Shown here in pieces: positions 23,880 through 34,700 of a DNA stretch of 64,000 nt (within the stretch, counting starts at the first letter, position 1; each line of letters starts with the position of its first letter). The notes under the pieces were generated by a model. The model ran no database searches and had not been told where the DNA came from. It worked only from the letters and a program-made list of their open reading frames with translations. The DNA comes from Forficula auricularia (taxonomy: Eukaryota > Arthropoda > Insecta > Dermaptera > Forficulidae): NCBI GenBank assembly GCA_024734495.1, contig JALMQS010000055.1, positions 11,193,340-11,257,339 on the forward strand, in the 5' to 3' direction. Both the position numbers and the translations under genes were made by a program.

Positions 23880-24778
23880 ACTGGTTTGACGCAACGACCT
23901 GTCTCCACTCGACTCTGTCCCCGCCAGCTGTTTGACCTCTTTAAATGTCTCGCATCCCATATCCCCAATTATTTGGTTGAAATATTCTAATCTGGGCCTT
24001 CCCCTTCCCTTTTTCTTTCCCACCTCCCACTCCAAGATATCCCTAAGCAGTCCCCCATGTCTCAGTGTGTGCCCCATAATCTGACCTCTTCTTTTCTTCA
24101 GACTCTTCCACAAGGATCTTCTTTCTCCGATTGTTCCCAGAACTTCTTCATTTGTAATTTTACCCATCCATTTGATGTTCTTCATTCTTCTGTAGCACCA
24201 CATTTCGAAATCCTCTAATCTCTTTCTTTACGCTTCTCTAATTGTACAGGTTTAACACCCGTACATGGCTATGCTCCATACATATGTCTTCAATAGCATC
24301 TTCCTGTTTTCTAAGCTGACTGAGGAGGAGCATAGTAGTTTTTGTTTTGAATTAAACCCCATTTTTGCTTGGGCAATTCTTGATTTAATTTCGTTTTCGC
24401 TCCTCCCATCCCATGTTATTTTACTTCCTAGGTAGCGGAATTCCTTAACTCCTTCTAGGTTTTCTTGGTTAATTTTGATGCATTCCTGTCTCGTCTGTTC
24501 TTTTTTTGTACATACTAGGACCTTGGTTTTATTCTTGTTTATTTTCATTCTGATTTCTTCTATTAGGATTTGGTTAATTCCATTCAGAGCGTCCTCTAAT
24601 TCTTTTTTGTTGCTTCCTAGAAGGGCAATCTCATCGGCAAATCTTAACATAGCGATCTTTTGACCATGGATTTCGATACCTGTATCAATTTTATCTTTGA
24701 ACTCTTTCATCGCTTCTTCTATGTATAAGTTGAAAATCATGGGTGACAGCACACATCCTTGTCTTACACCTTTCCCCA
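23880..24778 (-). pseudogene. RTE reverse transcriptase, 3' part
   Basis: Translates in one frame from KGVRQGCVLSPMIFNLYIEE to GDMGCETFKEV. The catalytic block reads FADEIALLG where the related 48-kb copy has FADDIALLG, so one of the two essential Asp residues is changed to Glu. The segment between the polymerase and the C-terminal WCYRRM block contains two nonsense mutations (near 24250 and 24220) but no frame shift, so decay has been by substitution. C-terminal features (RRGQIMGHTLRHGG, GRGRPRLEYFNQIIG) match the family. Confidence 0.85.
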
Positions 24779-26090
24779 ATCTGGGTCCTGACTCTTTGAG
24801 AGCTTGTATCACAGAGATGAAATAAGTTAATTTCATTTTGTAACTTCTAGGTGGAAGGAATCGTTACCCTTAATAGTTGAAAACCAGATTTAGGACATAA
24901 AACAGGAAATTGTGGTCCCCAGAGGCCCAAAAGGGGTCCAAAATCCATTGGTCAGTGTGTATGTATGGACCCAGCCCTGCGTTTCGTAACCATAAGTCTC
25001 AGAGCTACAAAATTCGAAACTTAAGCTCGATATAGGTTAGAAGGAGAACAGCAAGCTATTGGTTGAAGTCAGAAACCCTAAGTGGACATTTACTTGAAAG
25101 ATTTATCGTTCTTTTTGATTTTCTCAAAAACGGCTGTAACGATTTTTTAAAAAATTAGTGTATTTATCTAGTGTTATGAGTTATTAGTTGTGACAAATTT
25201 TTAATTCGATTGACTTAAAGGAAGGGGTTGTAAATTAGGAGTGTAAATTAAATAATTCATATCTCCTCTTCGGAAAGTCGCAGAGCCTTGAAATTTGAAA
25301 CTTAAGCTATCTAGATGCTACAGGAATTATAACAAGATTTTGGCTAAAATAGAAAAACCGGAAGTTGATGTTTACGTAAGTAGGAATTTACCCCCCCCCT
25401 TCGTTTCTCAACCATAAGTCTCAGAGATACGAAATTCGAAACTTAAGCTTGATATAGGCTAGAAGGAGTAGATCAAGCTTTTTGGTTGAAAATCGGAAGA
25501 CCGGAAGTGGACATTTACATAAAATATATATTTTTTTTTATTTTCTCAAAAAATGGAAGACATTGCGAATGATAACGAACGAGACCAGGCTCGATAGAAT
25601 GAAGAGTGAAGATATTAGAGAAAAATGTGGAATACAAAAGGTGGGAGAATGGATCAAGAGAAGAAGAACAGAATGGTACGCGCATGTGGGAAGTATGCCA
25701 GAAGACCGACTGGTAAAAAAGTGATGCCGGTTGGAATAAGAAGTAGAGGTCGTCCCAAAAAAAGATGGTATGACGATCTGGAAGAAACAAACCTATAGGT
25801 TTAAAAATAAGAAGAAGAAGAAGAAGTAAAAAATGGCTCCAACGATTTTTTAAAAAATTAGTTTATTTATCAAGTTTATTAATTAATATCATGTTTCACC
25901 TAAAACCTACACCACTTTCTCTAAGTAAAATTATCGAGTGTCATGAATTAATAGTTATGTCTAATTTTTAAATCGTTGTAATCGTTTTTGAGAAAATCAA
26001 AAAAAAAACAAATAAAGGGGGGGAAATTGATAGTGACTGGCTGACTTCAAATAAATGAAAATGTGAAAGTTGAGTGGTGAACACACCAGT
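24779..26090 (+). repeat. Repeat element with about 425-bp internal tandem units, copy A
   Basis: Begins ATCTGGGTCCTGACTCTTTG and ends GTGGTGAACACACCAGTTGA; the same ends occur at 31610 and 33416. Internally, TTGAAATTTGAAACTTAAGCT and GTGGACATTTACNTGAAA recur with a period of about 425 bp (25079 and 25501). The insertion interrupts the RTE copy. It encodes nothing recognisable and has no obvious inverted ends. A GAAG-tailed LINE end is nested inside it. Confidence 0.8.
25557..25827 (+). mobile_element. LINE 3' end with AAG tail and 9-bp target duplication
   Basis: Plus strand codes for TRLDRMKSEDIREKCGIQKV, then RRRTEWYAHVGSMPEDRLVK, then GRPKKRWYDDLEE after a frame break near 25722. These are C-terminal motifs of another RTE-like or related LINE subfamily, followed by an AAG microsatellite (25808-25826). 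It is flanked by AAAAAATGG at 25548-25556 and 25828-25836. It is thus the third level of nesting at this locus. Confidence 0.8.
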
Positions 26091-26288
26091 TGATTTTATT
26101 TTGGATTCTCTTTGCTCATCTCCAATTTTTATTATTGCCATCTGGTTTTGGTATAGATTGTAGATTAGTCTTATCTCCCTAAATTTTATTCCCGCCTTTT
26201 TTAAGATTTTGAACATAATTTCCCAATTGACGTTATCGAATGCTTTTTCTAGGTCTATGAATCCGATGTAGACAGATTATTCCATGAT
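25968..26288 (-). pseudogene. RTE reverse transcriptase, middle part
   Basis: From the truncated 5' end near 26288 the minus strand reads SVYIGFIDLEKAFDNVNWEI, then MFKILKKAGIKFREIRLIYN, up to GDEQRESKIK at about 26091, where the nested repeat begins. The first catalytic Asp (FIDLEKAFD) is present. Codons after 26091 belong to the insert. Confidence 0.85.
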
Positions 26289-26297
26289 ATCTTTCCT

Positions 26298-26550
26298 AAA
26301 AATTATATTTATGACACCTTCCAAAAGTGGTGAAGTGATACAAAAGGTTCCCCCTTACCTCTCATTTTTGGATTTTTTTAAAATTTTAAACAAATTTTAA
26401 TTTATTCTAATAATATATTATATACAGAGATCGAAAATAATATTTATTTTTATTTCTTTCCTAAAAATTAAATTTATGAACCCTTCCAAAAATCGTGAAC
26501 TGATACAAAGGCTTCCCCTTACATCTCATTTTCGGATTTTTTTAAGAAAA
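26298..26550. repeat. Tandem duplication of the RTE target flank
   Basis: The order CTTTCCTAAAAATTA, TTTATGA..CCTTCCAAAA, GATACAAA.GG.TCCCCTTAC, TCATTTT.GGATTTTTTT occurs at 26291-26384 and again at 26455-26545. The intervening TTAATTTATTCTAATAATAT block also lies left of the RTE copy at 23781. The RTE therefore landed in an existing tandem repeat of roughly 165 bp. Confidence 0.7.
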
Positions 26551-26692
26551 TAAACTGTTACTTAAAGTAACCGAATGTTTTCTACATTTGATTCAATAGC
26601 GAATCTCATGTAGGGGAATTTTTGTCAAATATTGAGTGAAAATAATATTTGAACTTATATAGGTATTTCTAACTTGAAATAATGATATTAAA

Positions 26693-27083
26693 TAAATTTT
26701 ATAATTTTTTTCATTATAGTAATATATCAAAGAATAATTGATACGTCAACGAGAATTATTTTGACCACGCTGATTTGAAAAATATATTTTTATCTCGCGA
26801 GACTGCTGCGGATTACGCTATTGGAGTCTGCGGAGAATTAAGTCTGGACCAAGAGAAAAAAGGATGTGATCGACTTAGCTACAATGACGTTGGATTGTAG
26901 CTAAGTGGATCACATCTTTTTCTCTCTTGGTCCAGACTTAATACTCCGCAGACTCCAATAGCGTAATCCGCAGTAGTCTCGCGAGATAAGAATATCTTTT
27001 TCAAATCAGAGCGGTCAAAATAATTCTCGTTGAAGTATCAATTATTCTTTGACATATTAATGAGAAAAATTATAAAATTTGTT
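26693..27083. repeat. Near-perfect palindrome of about 390 bp
   Basis: Arms of about 190 bp (26693-26886 and 26894-27083) are inverted copies with few mismatches. The centre, TAGCTACAATGACG followed by TTGGATTGTAGCTA, leaves only a few unpaired bases. Shared arm blocks include TATCTCGCGAGACT, GCGGATTACGCTATTGGAGT, AATAATTGATAC and GTCAAAATAATTCTCGTTGA. It is probably a foldback element; no gene is encoded. Confidence 0.9.
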
Positions 27084-27899
27084 ACTTAAAGTGTTACTTT
27101 ATCCAGAGAAGCACAGATTATATGGATAAAGTCTGTAACACAGTCTTTTTTTACAATTTATTTTTATCTGTATTTTGAGAAAACAAAATTCAAATAAATG
27201 AGCTCAATTTTAATTTTATTGTCCTTGAATATTAGACTTAATTATTTTAGTTTAAAATTGATTATTTATTTATAAGGGGGTAAATGAAAGTCATATTTTG
27301 TTTAATAATTCCTCCTCTAGGATATTTTTTGTTGTTAGTGATATCATTGTTTCACGGTTTTATTTGAAATGGAAGAGGGATTTATTGTATTTGCGGACTT
27401 CCATTTGAAAAGCTCCTCCGAGTCACGTGCCTCAAATTGGGCGTCAGTTTTTGAAATAGATAAGGCAGGGAGAACGACTATTAAATAATAAGCAGCCATT
27501 GAGGGTGGGGAGGGTTCTTGCAATTGAAACCCGACACCCTCGACAGCCCCTGGACATGCTGACACGTGTGGACACTTAGTGCCCCGAGAAGGAAACGGCC
27601 GTCTTTGTGTGCAGATGAATTATTTCCAAATAGAAAGAATTTGACCTACCCTTACGACTCGACTCTTCGTGACTCGTAATGCATGGGGAGGCGATTTCCT
27701 AACATCCAAATTAGATTGCATGCGAAAGAAAAACCATATCAATTGTTTATTTAGAACCTTTCAGGATGAAGAAATTATTCCATTCTGGTATAGAATTACC
27801 CTTAAATCAAAATTAATTTCATTTTAAGACTAAGGAATAAGTGAGGGAAGGGACGTCCGATTTTCTTATACAACACATCAATTCTATGTATAATATATA
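27084..27899. other. Intergenic, with a less AT-rich patch
   Basis: 27390-27700 is richer in G and C and free of recognised repeats, with CACGTG (27425, 27563) and CGACTCGACTCTTCGTGACTCG. No reading frame is convincing; it may be regulatory or conserved non-coding DNA. Confidence 0.3.
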
Positions 27900-28197
27900 G
27901 TACCTGGCCACCGAGCGATGCTCGGAAATTTTTCTTCAATTAAAAGCTATATATTAATCCGAGAACCCCCCCCCCTTCTCCCACGGACCCCGACCATTTT
28001 ACCCCACATCCTGCACCCCTCCAACCCACATCCACCCCCATCCCAATCCCCCCGAAAGCACTCCCCCCGTACCCCTCCACCATTGCGCCCGCAAATCTCC
28101 CCCACCGTCCACTTCCACCCTCACCCCCGCCCCCTCACCCAGTTTTTGCATTTCAAGCCTTGTAGTGACCCTACAGATTATATGTATATATCTAAGG
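27900..28197 (-). mobile_element. 5'-truncated Helitron-family copy
   Basis: On the minus strand it shows TATACATATAATCTGTAGGGTC, AAATGCAAAAACTGGG, a G-rich core, and then a 3' hairpin CCGAGCATCGCTCGG (27911-27925) ending about ten bases later in GGTACTAT. The order is that of 21900-22447. The terminal tetranucleotide is not a clean CTRR, so the end is approximate. Confidence 0.6.
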
Positions 28198-28444
28198 CCA
28201 GGGGTGAACCGCGACGTAAAATTGTGTACACCTACTTCCACTTCCACTTTTATTTCCAAGTAGAAGACAATGGATGACAATAGATTATCTAATGAATTCA
28301 AAGTAATTTCAAATAATTCCAAAGACGTGTACACCTAATTCCAATAGCGGATCACCTTCGTCTATAGGATATATAAATAAATACCGTATAATAATTTTCT
28401 TTAATTAAATAACAATTTTTGAGTTTTATCAAAAAAGAAGAAAC

Positions 28445-28660
28445 CTATTCAGCTTATGCTAAAATCCGGCCCTGATCACACGACATTTTTCCGCTACTTG
28501 TTTCTTCCTTGCTTAATATTTATAATAATTTATAAATACATAATATATAATTAGGCTGGATATTGGGATCTTGGACTTGAGAAAATAATTAATAGCTAAA
28601 TTTCCAAAAGTTGCAACACGTTTATTCGTATATTTTTCGACTTCTTCACGATCAGTTTTC
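28445..28660 (+). repeat. Dispersed repeat D, copy 1 (partner at 50800-51118)
   Basis: Shares CTGATCACACGACA, CCGCTACTTNTTTCTT, GATATTGGGATCTTG and GACTTGAGAAAATAATTA with 50830-50945. It lacks the inverted second half present at 51030-51118. Confidence 0.7.
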
Positions 28661-28708
28661 TCGTTGATATAATTATAAATATATATATATATTTATATAT
28701 ATATATAC

Positions 28709-29530
28709 GAGCTTTTCGTGCGTGCCTTCGTGCACGCTCCTCGAAGCTCGGTCCTCCGGGCTGGTGCCCTGTCGGGCGGCATCTCGGTCCAAAAATTTTA
28801 TTCTCTTAAAAAACCACACTCCAAATGTATACCTGTAAACTCCCGAAAATACATAGTCTCTTAAAAGTTTCGCCTCATTTTCGTCCTGAACACAGCTACA
28901 GAAATGAGGCCCTAGATATGAATCTGGAAGTATTTTTTTTTTGATAATCTACAGCATTGTGATATTTTATTTGTGGAAATAGATTTATTTAAATAAGTGC
29001 TATCGTGTGAGGAGGAGAATTATATTATATCATTTTTTTTTTAAATTTGGGATAGATAATCGATATAAGGCTCAAATATTTAAAAGAGATCAGGTGTTGT
29101 TTTGTATGACAGGCTGCTCCAGTATTGCAATGAGAAACTCATGATGGTCTTAAGTCGTTTAATTTTGTAAAAATTAAAAAATAAGAATAACAAAATTTAG
29201 ATTTTTAAAAAATTATAAAAAAGTGACAAATTATTAAAAAATAAACAAATAATATATAAATCAAATAAGATGTGATTGATTTCTTTTTCTGTGCGCAAAG
29301 AAAAGCGAAATGAATATTTAATTTTTGACTGTTGAAGGGGGGGGGGGGGGGTGGTAATACTTATCAATATATTTAATGATTCTTAATTTAAAATCAATTG
29401 GAGTCTTTCATTTTGAAATTTAAGTCCAAATTACGATTATATTTCAAATTTGCCGCAAATATACCGATGGCGCTCTCTCTCGGCAGCATTACGTCAGCGT
29501 TGCGGCAAATTAATCTAGACAAATATATAT
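28709..29530 (-). repeat. Dispersed 820-bp repeat E, copy 1
   Basis: An inverted copy of 35500-36311 over its whole length. Shared landmarks include GCCTCATTTTCGTCC, CTCCCGAAAATACATAGTCT, TCTTTGCGCACAG-type and TTGCCGCAAATATACCGA. The end at 28709 carries the GC-rich terminal hairpin (GCGTGCCTTCGTGCACGC) next to GAGCTTTTCG, and this end is also found alone at 62507-62580. A hairpin close to one end is Helitron-like, but no CTRR end was found. Confidence 0.8.
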
Positions 29531-29531
29531 A

Positions 29532-29599
<68 letters not shown>
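29529..29599. repeat. TA microsatellite
   Basis: About 35 TA units, between repeats E and F. Any reading frame across it is an artefact. Confidence 0.95.
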
Positions 29600-29601
<2 letters not shown>

Positions 29602-30166
29602 ACGAGAAAGCTGATCCTAATTATTTTCAAAGATGGACGATAACAATCCAAATATATATTATATATTCACGTAATTGTATTTTCTCCAAGTTTTATGCTA
29701 ATAAATGACATTCATTTTGTGAAATTTACCAATAATAATTTTTTAAGCAAAATTAGGAATATAGACTCAGTATTTTTGTACCTATTTTTTATTAAAACTA
29801 TTTTTGTTTTGTTACATGTGTTTTTTTTTATTTTAATTCCTAAATCCTAAATAAAAAACTTGGTAAATTATTATAATAAAATTTTCAAATGCCTGAGTTA
29901 AGATTAGATTGTCAATAATATTTTTTTTAAATTCCACTATATTTCAAAACCGGGGTTTGTAACATTTGAAAAAAACAAACATTTTACTGACGTTTTAGGG
30001 ATCTTTCACGCCAACATAAAAATAATTGTTACTTGGTAAAAAATTTTACTCAGACTTCTAGAAACCTTGAACAACGCATATGGATATTTACCAAGCGATC
30101 TTCCATCTACCCTTTGTTACTTTTAAAAAGCATTTACTTTGCGACATACAACCGGGCCTTATAGAG
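29600..30166 (+). repeat. Dispersed repeat F, copy 1
   Basis: Runs from AACGAGAAAGCTGATC to CATACAACCGGGCCTTA. An inverted copy lies at 46622-47190, a shorter direct copy at 53848-54326, and a first-part fragment, interrupted by a mariner, around 51117-52460. Landmarks: GGACGATAACAATCC, CTCCAAGTTTTATGCTAATA, CATTCATTTTGTG, CAAAACCGGGGTTTG and ATCTACCCTTTGTTA. The TTAGGGCCGGTTGTATGTCG end is shared with the short foldback at 45326-45497. Non-autonomous, class unknown. Confidence 0.85.
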
Positions 30167-31609
30167 ATGGAAACTCATTTCCTGCATCTTTCCAGCTACA
30201 ACCTTCAATTTCTCAAGACTCACATCCAAAGCTACCGATGATTACAACGCAGCCCCTAAAATTTCTTCGTCTTCTTTTCTCGATGTAGGGGTCATTCAGA
30301 CTTATAGGTCTTGTACCTTATTGAAACAATATGATTACAAAAAATACATTACGCATTTATGTTTTAGTATACTTAAATAATGCCTATGGATAACATTGTT
30401 ACATATTCAATACACTCCTTTATATACTTCCACTAAGTGATCTTTAATTTGAAAATGGTTTAAAAACTTTGATTTACATTTAGCTCTTTTTTTATTGTTC
30501 AAGAAATTTTTTTACCTCTAACCCTATATATTTATTTATATGTGCATATATATGTATGGTAATAACTTATACAAAATAAAAAATAAGAATGCAATATATT
30601 ATTGTTTGTTTGGAAAGTTTAAAAGAGAAAAAATATAAATTATGTGATTCTGTTGCGATTCTCTTGTCTTATTCATGTTGATTTATATAAGTTGGAATGA
30701 CTTCCTTTAATGAGAAGCACTAGCAATTTTATTAATTGGATCCAGGGGAATTGAATAGGGAGAAGTGAGAGGGCGAGGTTCACATTTACAAGGAAAATCC
30801 GAGTTGTGCACATAAATGACGAAAAAACTTAGCCAAGGATTTGAACTTAGAGGACAACACGGAAAAATACGTGATAAAAAATCATTTTCTCATGAAATAG
30901 GCGTTTATTGGAAGAGTAGCTGGAGGAAAAAGTGAAAGCTTAAGAAATTTTAGTGATTGAGAAATTTTTTCACTAAGGCAGTTTGATCCTTAACCTGAAA
31001 CATTAGGATGGACCTTAGCTATACGTGGTGAAATTTTTTTTTTTAATGAGTTTTCTGGTCAGAAGTTCAAAATATGAGGTATAGTAAGAAAATAAATTTA
31101 CAAAATTTGAGATCGATCAGACAACGCGAAGAGGTGGCTTATCTCATTTGAAAATTGAAAATTTTAAGAATTTTGCGCTATTCGGTTACTATTTTTTTGA
31201 TACATCGTTAGATTGAATTAAAGAATAAAAACATCGATGACCATGAAATTAATAAACAATATCTTCTGAAATCCCCCCCCTATCTTCGTCATTCAACTAT
31301 TACTAAGCACATAGAGCAAAAGATATAAATTCAAGTGAATTCAATATTATGCCTACCTACTAGGCGTACATTGAGGAAACATTTATTTGAGTAATATAAG
31401 TAAAAAATTGGAATTGATATATATAAAGAAGTGATTTATCATTCACATAGAAGTGAATGAGTAGAAATACGATTATTATCTCAAAATAAATTTTATTTAA
31501 CCAGATATGGAATTTTACGAATCCGCTGCCAAAGTTGATTTCATACTGCTGGGGTATTACTTTCACATTTATATTCTATAGAATATAATGGGAGAGTATT
31601 GCGATGGCC
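30167..31609. other. AT-rich intergenic sequence
   Basis: No repeat or gene recognised. The only open frames are short and low in complexity. Confidence 0.45.
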
Positions 31610-33416
31610 AGTCTGGGTCCTGACCTTTTGAGAGCTTGTATCTCAGAAATGAAAAAAGTTAATTTCATTTTGTAACTTCTAGGTGGAAGGAATCGTTGCC
31701 CTTAATAGTTGGAAACCGGATTTAGGACATAAAACCGGAAATTGTAGTCCCCAGAGGCCAAAAAGTGGTCCATAATCCATTGGTCAGTGCGTATGTACCT
31801 CCCTGCGTTTCGTAACCATAAGTCTCAGAGCTACGAAATTCGAAACTTAAGCTCGATATAGGCTAGAAGGAGTACAGCAAACTCAGGGCGATGCTAGGTT
31901 CCCTTTTAACTTTTCTAGCTTTATGAGGCGGACTTTCCGTACGGGGCCCGGCCTTAATTAATTGAGACATTGAATTTAAATTTATGTGCATTGCTGGGCT
32001 GGCCTTCCTCAACAAATTACTTTTCTGCAGTGGCCAGCCCATTTTAAACGAGTTTTACTATTGTTATTATTATTGTTTTTTTAGCATTTTAATGTTAATT
32101 TTATTTATGTTTTTCTTTTTTTTTTTTTGTAACAATTGATTATTGTTTTTTTTTCTTGTCGCATTGCACTAGTTGTGGGGCGGTTTTGGCGCTCCCAACA
32201 CTCTGGCCTCGGTTCTGGAGTCCTGCTGGCGCCCATATATACTTTTCACTAATAGCCACAACATCTGGCGTAATTGTTTGGACGGCTAATGAGAGTTTTA
32301 ACCTAATATGTAAACAAATCTGTATTCCTTCTGTAAAGGGCTGCCCCCCTCTGCGTGGCACATTAAATCATTCAATTGAAATCAGAAAACCGGAAGTGGA
32401 CATTTACATGAAAGATTTTTCGTTTTTTTGATTTTCTCAAAAACGGTTCTAACGATTTTTTTAAAAATTAGTACATTTATCAAATGTCATGAGTTATTAG
32501 TTGTGTCAAATTATTAATCCGATTAAAAAAGAGGAAGGGGTTGTAAATTAGGAGTGTCATAAAATAAATAATTTAATCGTTCATATCTCGTTTTCGGAAA
32601 GTCGCAGAGCCTTGAAATTTGAAACTTAGGCTATCTAAAGGCTAGAAGAAGTATAACAAGATTTTGGCTAAAATAGAAAAACCGGAAGTTGATTTTTAGG
32701 TAAGTAAGAATGTACCCCGCTGCGTTTTGCAGCCATAAGTCTCAGAGATATGAAATTCGAAACTTAAGCTTGATATAGGGTAGAAGGAGTACATCAAGCT
32801 TTTGGTTGAAATCGAAAGACCGGAAGTGGACATTTACATGAAAGATTTTTCGTTTTTTTGATTTATCAAAAACGGCTGTAACAATTTTTTTAAAAATTAC
32901 TGTATTTATCAAGTGTCCTGAGTTAATAGTTGTGTCAAATTTTTAATCCGATTGAATCAAAGGAAAGGGTTGTAAATTAGGAGTGTCGTAAAATAAATAT
33001 TTTAATCGTTCATATCTCGTCTTCGGAAATTCACAGAGCCTTGAAATTTGAAACTTAAGCTACCTCGAAGCTACAAGAAGTATAACAAGATTTTGAATAA
33101 AATAGAAAAACTGGAAGTTGATGTTTACGTACATAAGAATTCACCCCCCCCCCCCCCCTGCGTTTCGCAACCATAAGTATCAGAGATACGAAATTCGAAA
33201 CTTAAGCTTGATATAGGGTAGAAAGACTACATCAAGCTTTTGGTTGAATTGGAAGACCTGAAAGATTTTTTTTATTTTCTCAAAAACGGCTACAACGATT
33301 TTTGAGAAAATCATAAAAAACCAAATAAAGGAAGTGGGTGTAAATTAGTAATGTCGCGATGACTTCAAATAAATGAAAATGTGAAAGTCGTGTGGTGAAC
33401 ACAACAGTTGATTTTT
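31610..33416 (+). repeat. Repeat element with about 428-bp tandem units, copy B
   Basis: Same ends as copy A at 24779-26090 (AGTCTGGGTCCTGAC at the left, GTGGTGAACACAACAGTTGA at the right) but with about three internal units: GGAAGTGGACATTTACATGA at 32391 and 32819 and a shortened third near 33245. Each unit includes CTTCGGAAA.TC.CAGAGCCTT and AACTTAAGCTTGATATAG. An unrelated 490-bp block (31886-32372) interrupts the first unit. Confidence 0.8.
31886..32372. mobile_element. Insertion inside repeat copy B, unclassified
   Basis: Absent from copy A at the corresponding place (GTACAGCAA|...|TTGAAATC). It contains GGCTGGCC(TTCC) and TGGCCAGCCC (31988 and 32031) as a small inverted pair, long T-runs, and a GC-richer right half with CTAGTTGTGGGGCGG and CTGCTGGCGCCC. 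It could be a LINE or LTR remnant; no coding match. Confidence 0.45.
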
Positions 33417-34700
33417 TCTATGTTCTGAAACAATTTGCGCGATAAATTGCTTCCCTTCTTTGCTTCTCGAAAAATGTGTCTTCCATGAGTTTCACTCTTC
33501 GTTCAGTTTTTTACAATTTCCAGTCCATTTAGGAAACTGCTATCATCTTCCCATTCAAGAGGATTTTTTGTAAAACATCCATTGGGATGGAAAATTTCAC
33601 AAAAAATCATCTTGTATTTCATTTCGTGAAATGAAATTTTCTAATTATGCTCTTTTTTAAAAGATTTTCCACATCAATGATAAAAATTTCCAATTTTTTC
33701 ACAATGTTCTCGCTGTTATCAATTTTATTCAGGGAATCTACCATTCGTTTCTTGGTGTCACATCCAATTTCATTGTCAAAAAATTCTGGGGCTGTTGTTT
33801 CTGGTGCCAGATACCACAAGGGTTACATAATTTATGTATAGGGACAATTTCGGCTTATTTTTTCATCAACTTGGGGATAGGCATATATATATATTTTTGA
33901 AACATTCTAAGTCCATTCGAGGAGGTTCCGCACCCATTGGAGCTTGAATTCAAACTTTAAAATGTCGTGTGGCAAAGAAAATTCAAATACCTATCCCGAA
34001 TTCGAATTTTTACTTCGTTGATCAAAGTGAACTCGCCGCGAAATAAATACATTTTTAAACTATATTTTGCCTTCGCCATCCATCGAGCGTGGTGAAACAC
34101 TCCTGGACCTCGAAAAGAAATGCCTCTGGGAGGTGTTCCGCCTAAGAAAATGATGACGATCTCGAGAAATTCGCTATAATCTTCGCGTGACCGCTGGACT
34201 TTTTGTAAAGTTTGCATTGCAAACTCAAATACTTCGTTTGTACACTGAACAGACTGGCATCTTCAATCCGTGGTATAAATTTTTGCTTGCTGATATTTGG
34301 CCACAATTCTTAAAATTTTTAAAAAATAGGAATATTTGAACCAAAAGATTTCGAAATTTTCTCATCGAATACACCTCTAAAAATTATTTCTTAAATATGC
34401 TGTCAACAAGGAGGATAAAGAAGATCTCGTTGGAATATTCGTTCAAGATAGACACACGCGCCTTAAAAACGTTTCATAGTTGAAGATTTATCACAAAAAA
34501 CAACTTGTAAACTTGATCCAAAAGCCCCGAATCTTGCAACAGTTTGTACACCGCAAAGGTTTGGTCATTTCCAATACTAGATTCGATTTTCGGAATTCAA
34601 AGCACTGCTGAATTTTCTTGTTGGGATGCAATCTTTCTCCCTAAAAACTCAAACTTCTTTAATAACTAGATTAGCACTAGAACGTAGAAGCAATTTCACT
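33417..34700 (-). pseudogene. Relic of an uncharacterised multi-copy protein family
   Basis: Minus-strand pieces in order: FLGRKIASQQENSAVL with IESSIGNDQTFAVYKLLQDS (34625-34505); then REDYSEFLEIVIIFLGGTPP, RGISFRGPG and HHARWMAKAKYSLKMYLFRG (34180-34030); then WYLAPETTAPEFFDNEIGCD and KKRMVDSLNK (33818-33720). From memory this order matches a large family of uncharacterised proteins that expand in hydra, aphids and other arthropods and behave like mobile or domesticated genes. I cannot check it here. Several stops and frame shifts lie between the pieces, so the copy is dead. Repeat copy B abuts its 3' part near 33417. Confidence 0.5.

Larger units (their letters stand above)
23844..26288 (-). 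mobile_element. 5'-truncated RTE LINE copy with target duplication, carrying nested inserts
   Basis: The minus strand encodes the 3' half of the same RTE family as 48180-50757. It starts at the ESVYIGFIDLEKAFD region (near 26288) and ends with the ATG/CAT microsatellite (CATCATCATCATCATTGAG, 23847-23866) that marks RTE 3' ends. The copy is flanked by ATCTTTCCT at 23835-23843 and 26289-26297, a 9-bp target duplication. It is split by a 1.3-kb repeat (24779-26090) within the KIK|KGVRQG codons of the polymerase. Confidence 0.88.

Noticed and set aside
27918..28334. Pro/His-rich and Gly-rich overlapping frames
   Set aside because: They lie in the C-rich/G-rich core of a Helitron-family fragment.
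29394..29651. Frame with poly Ile-Tyr
   Set aside because: Translation of a TA microsatellite.
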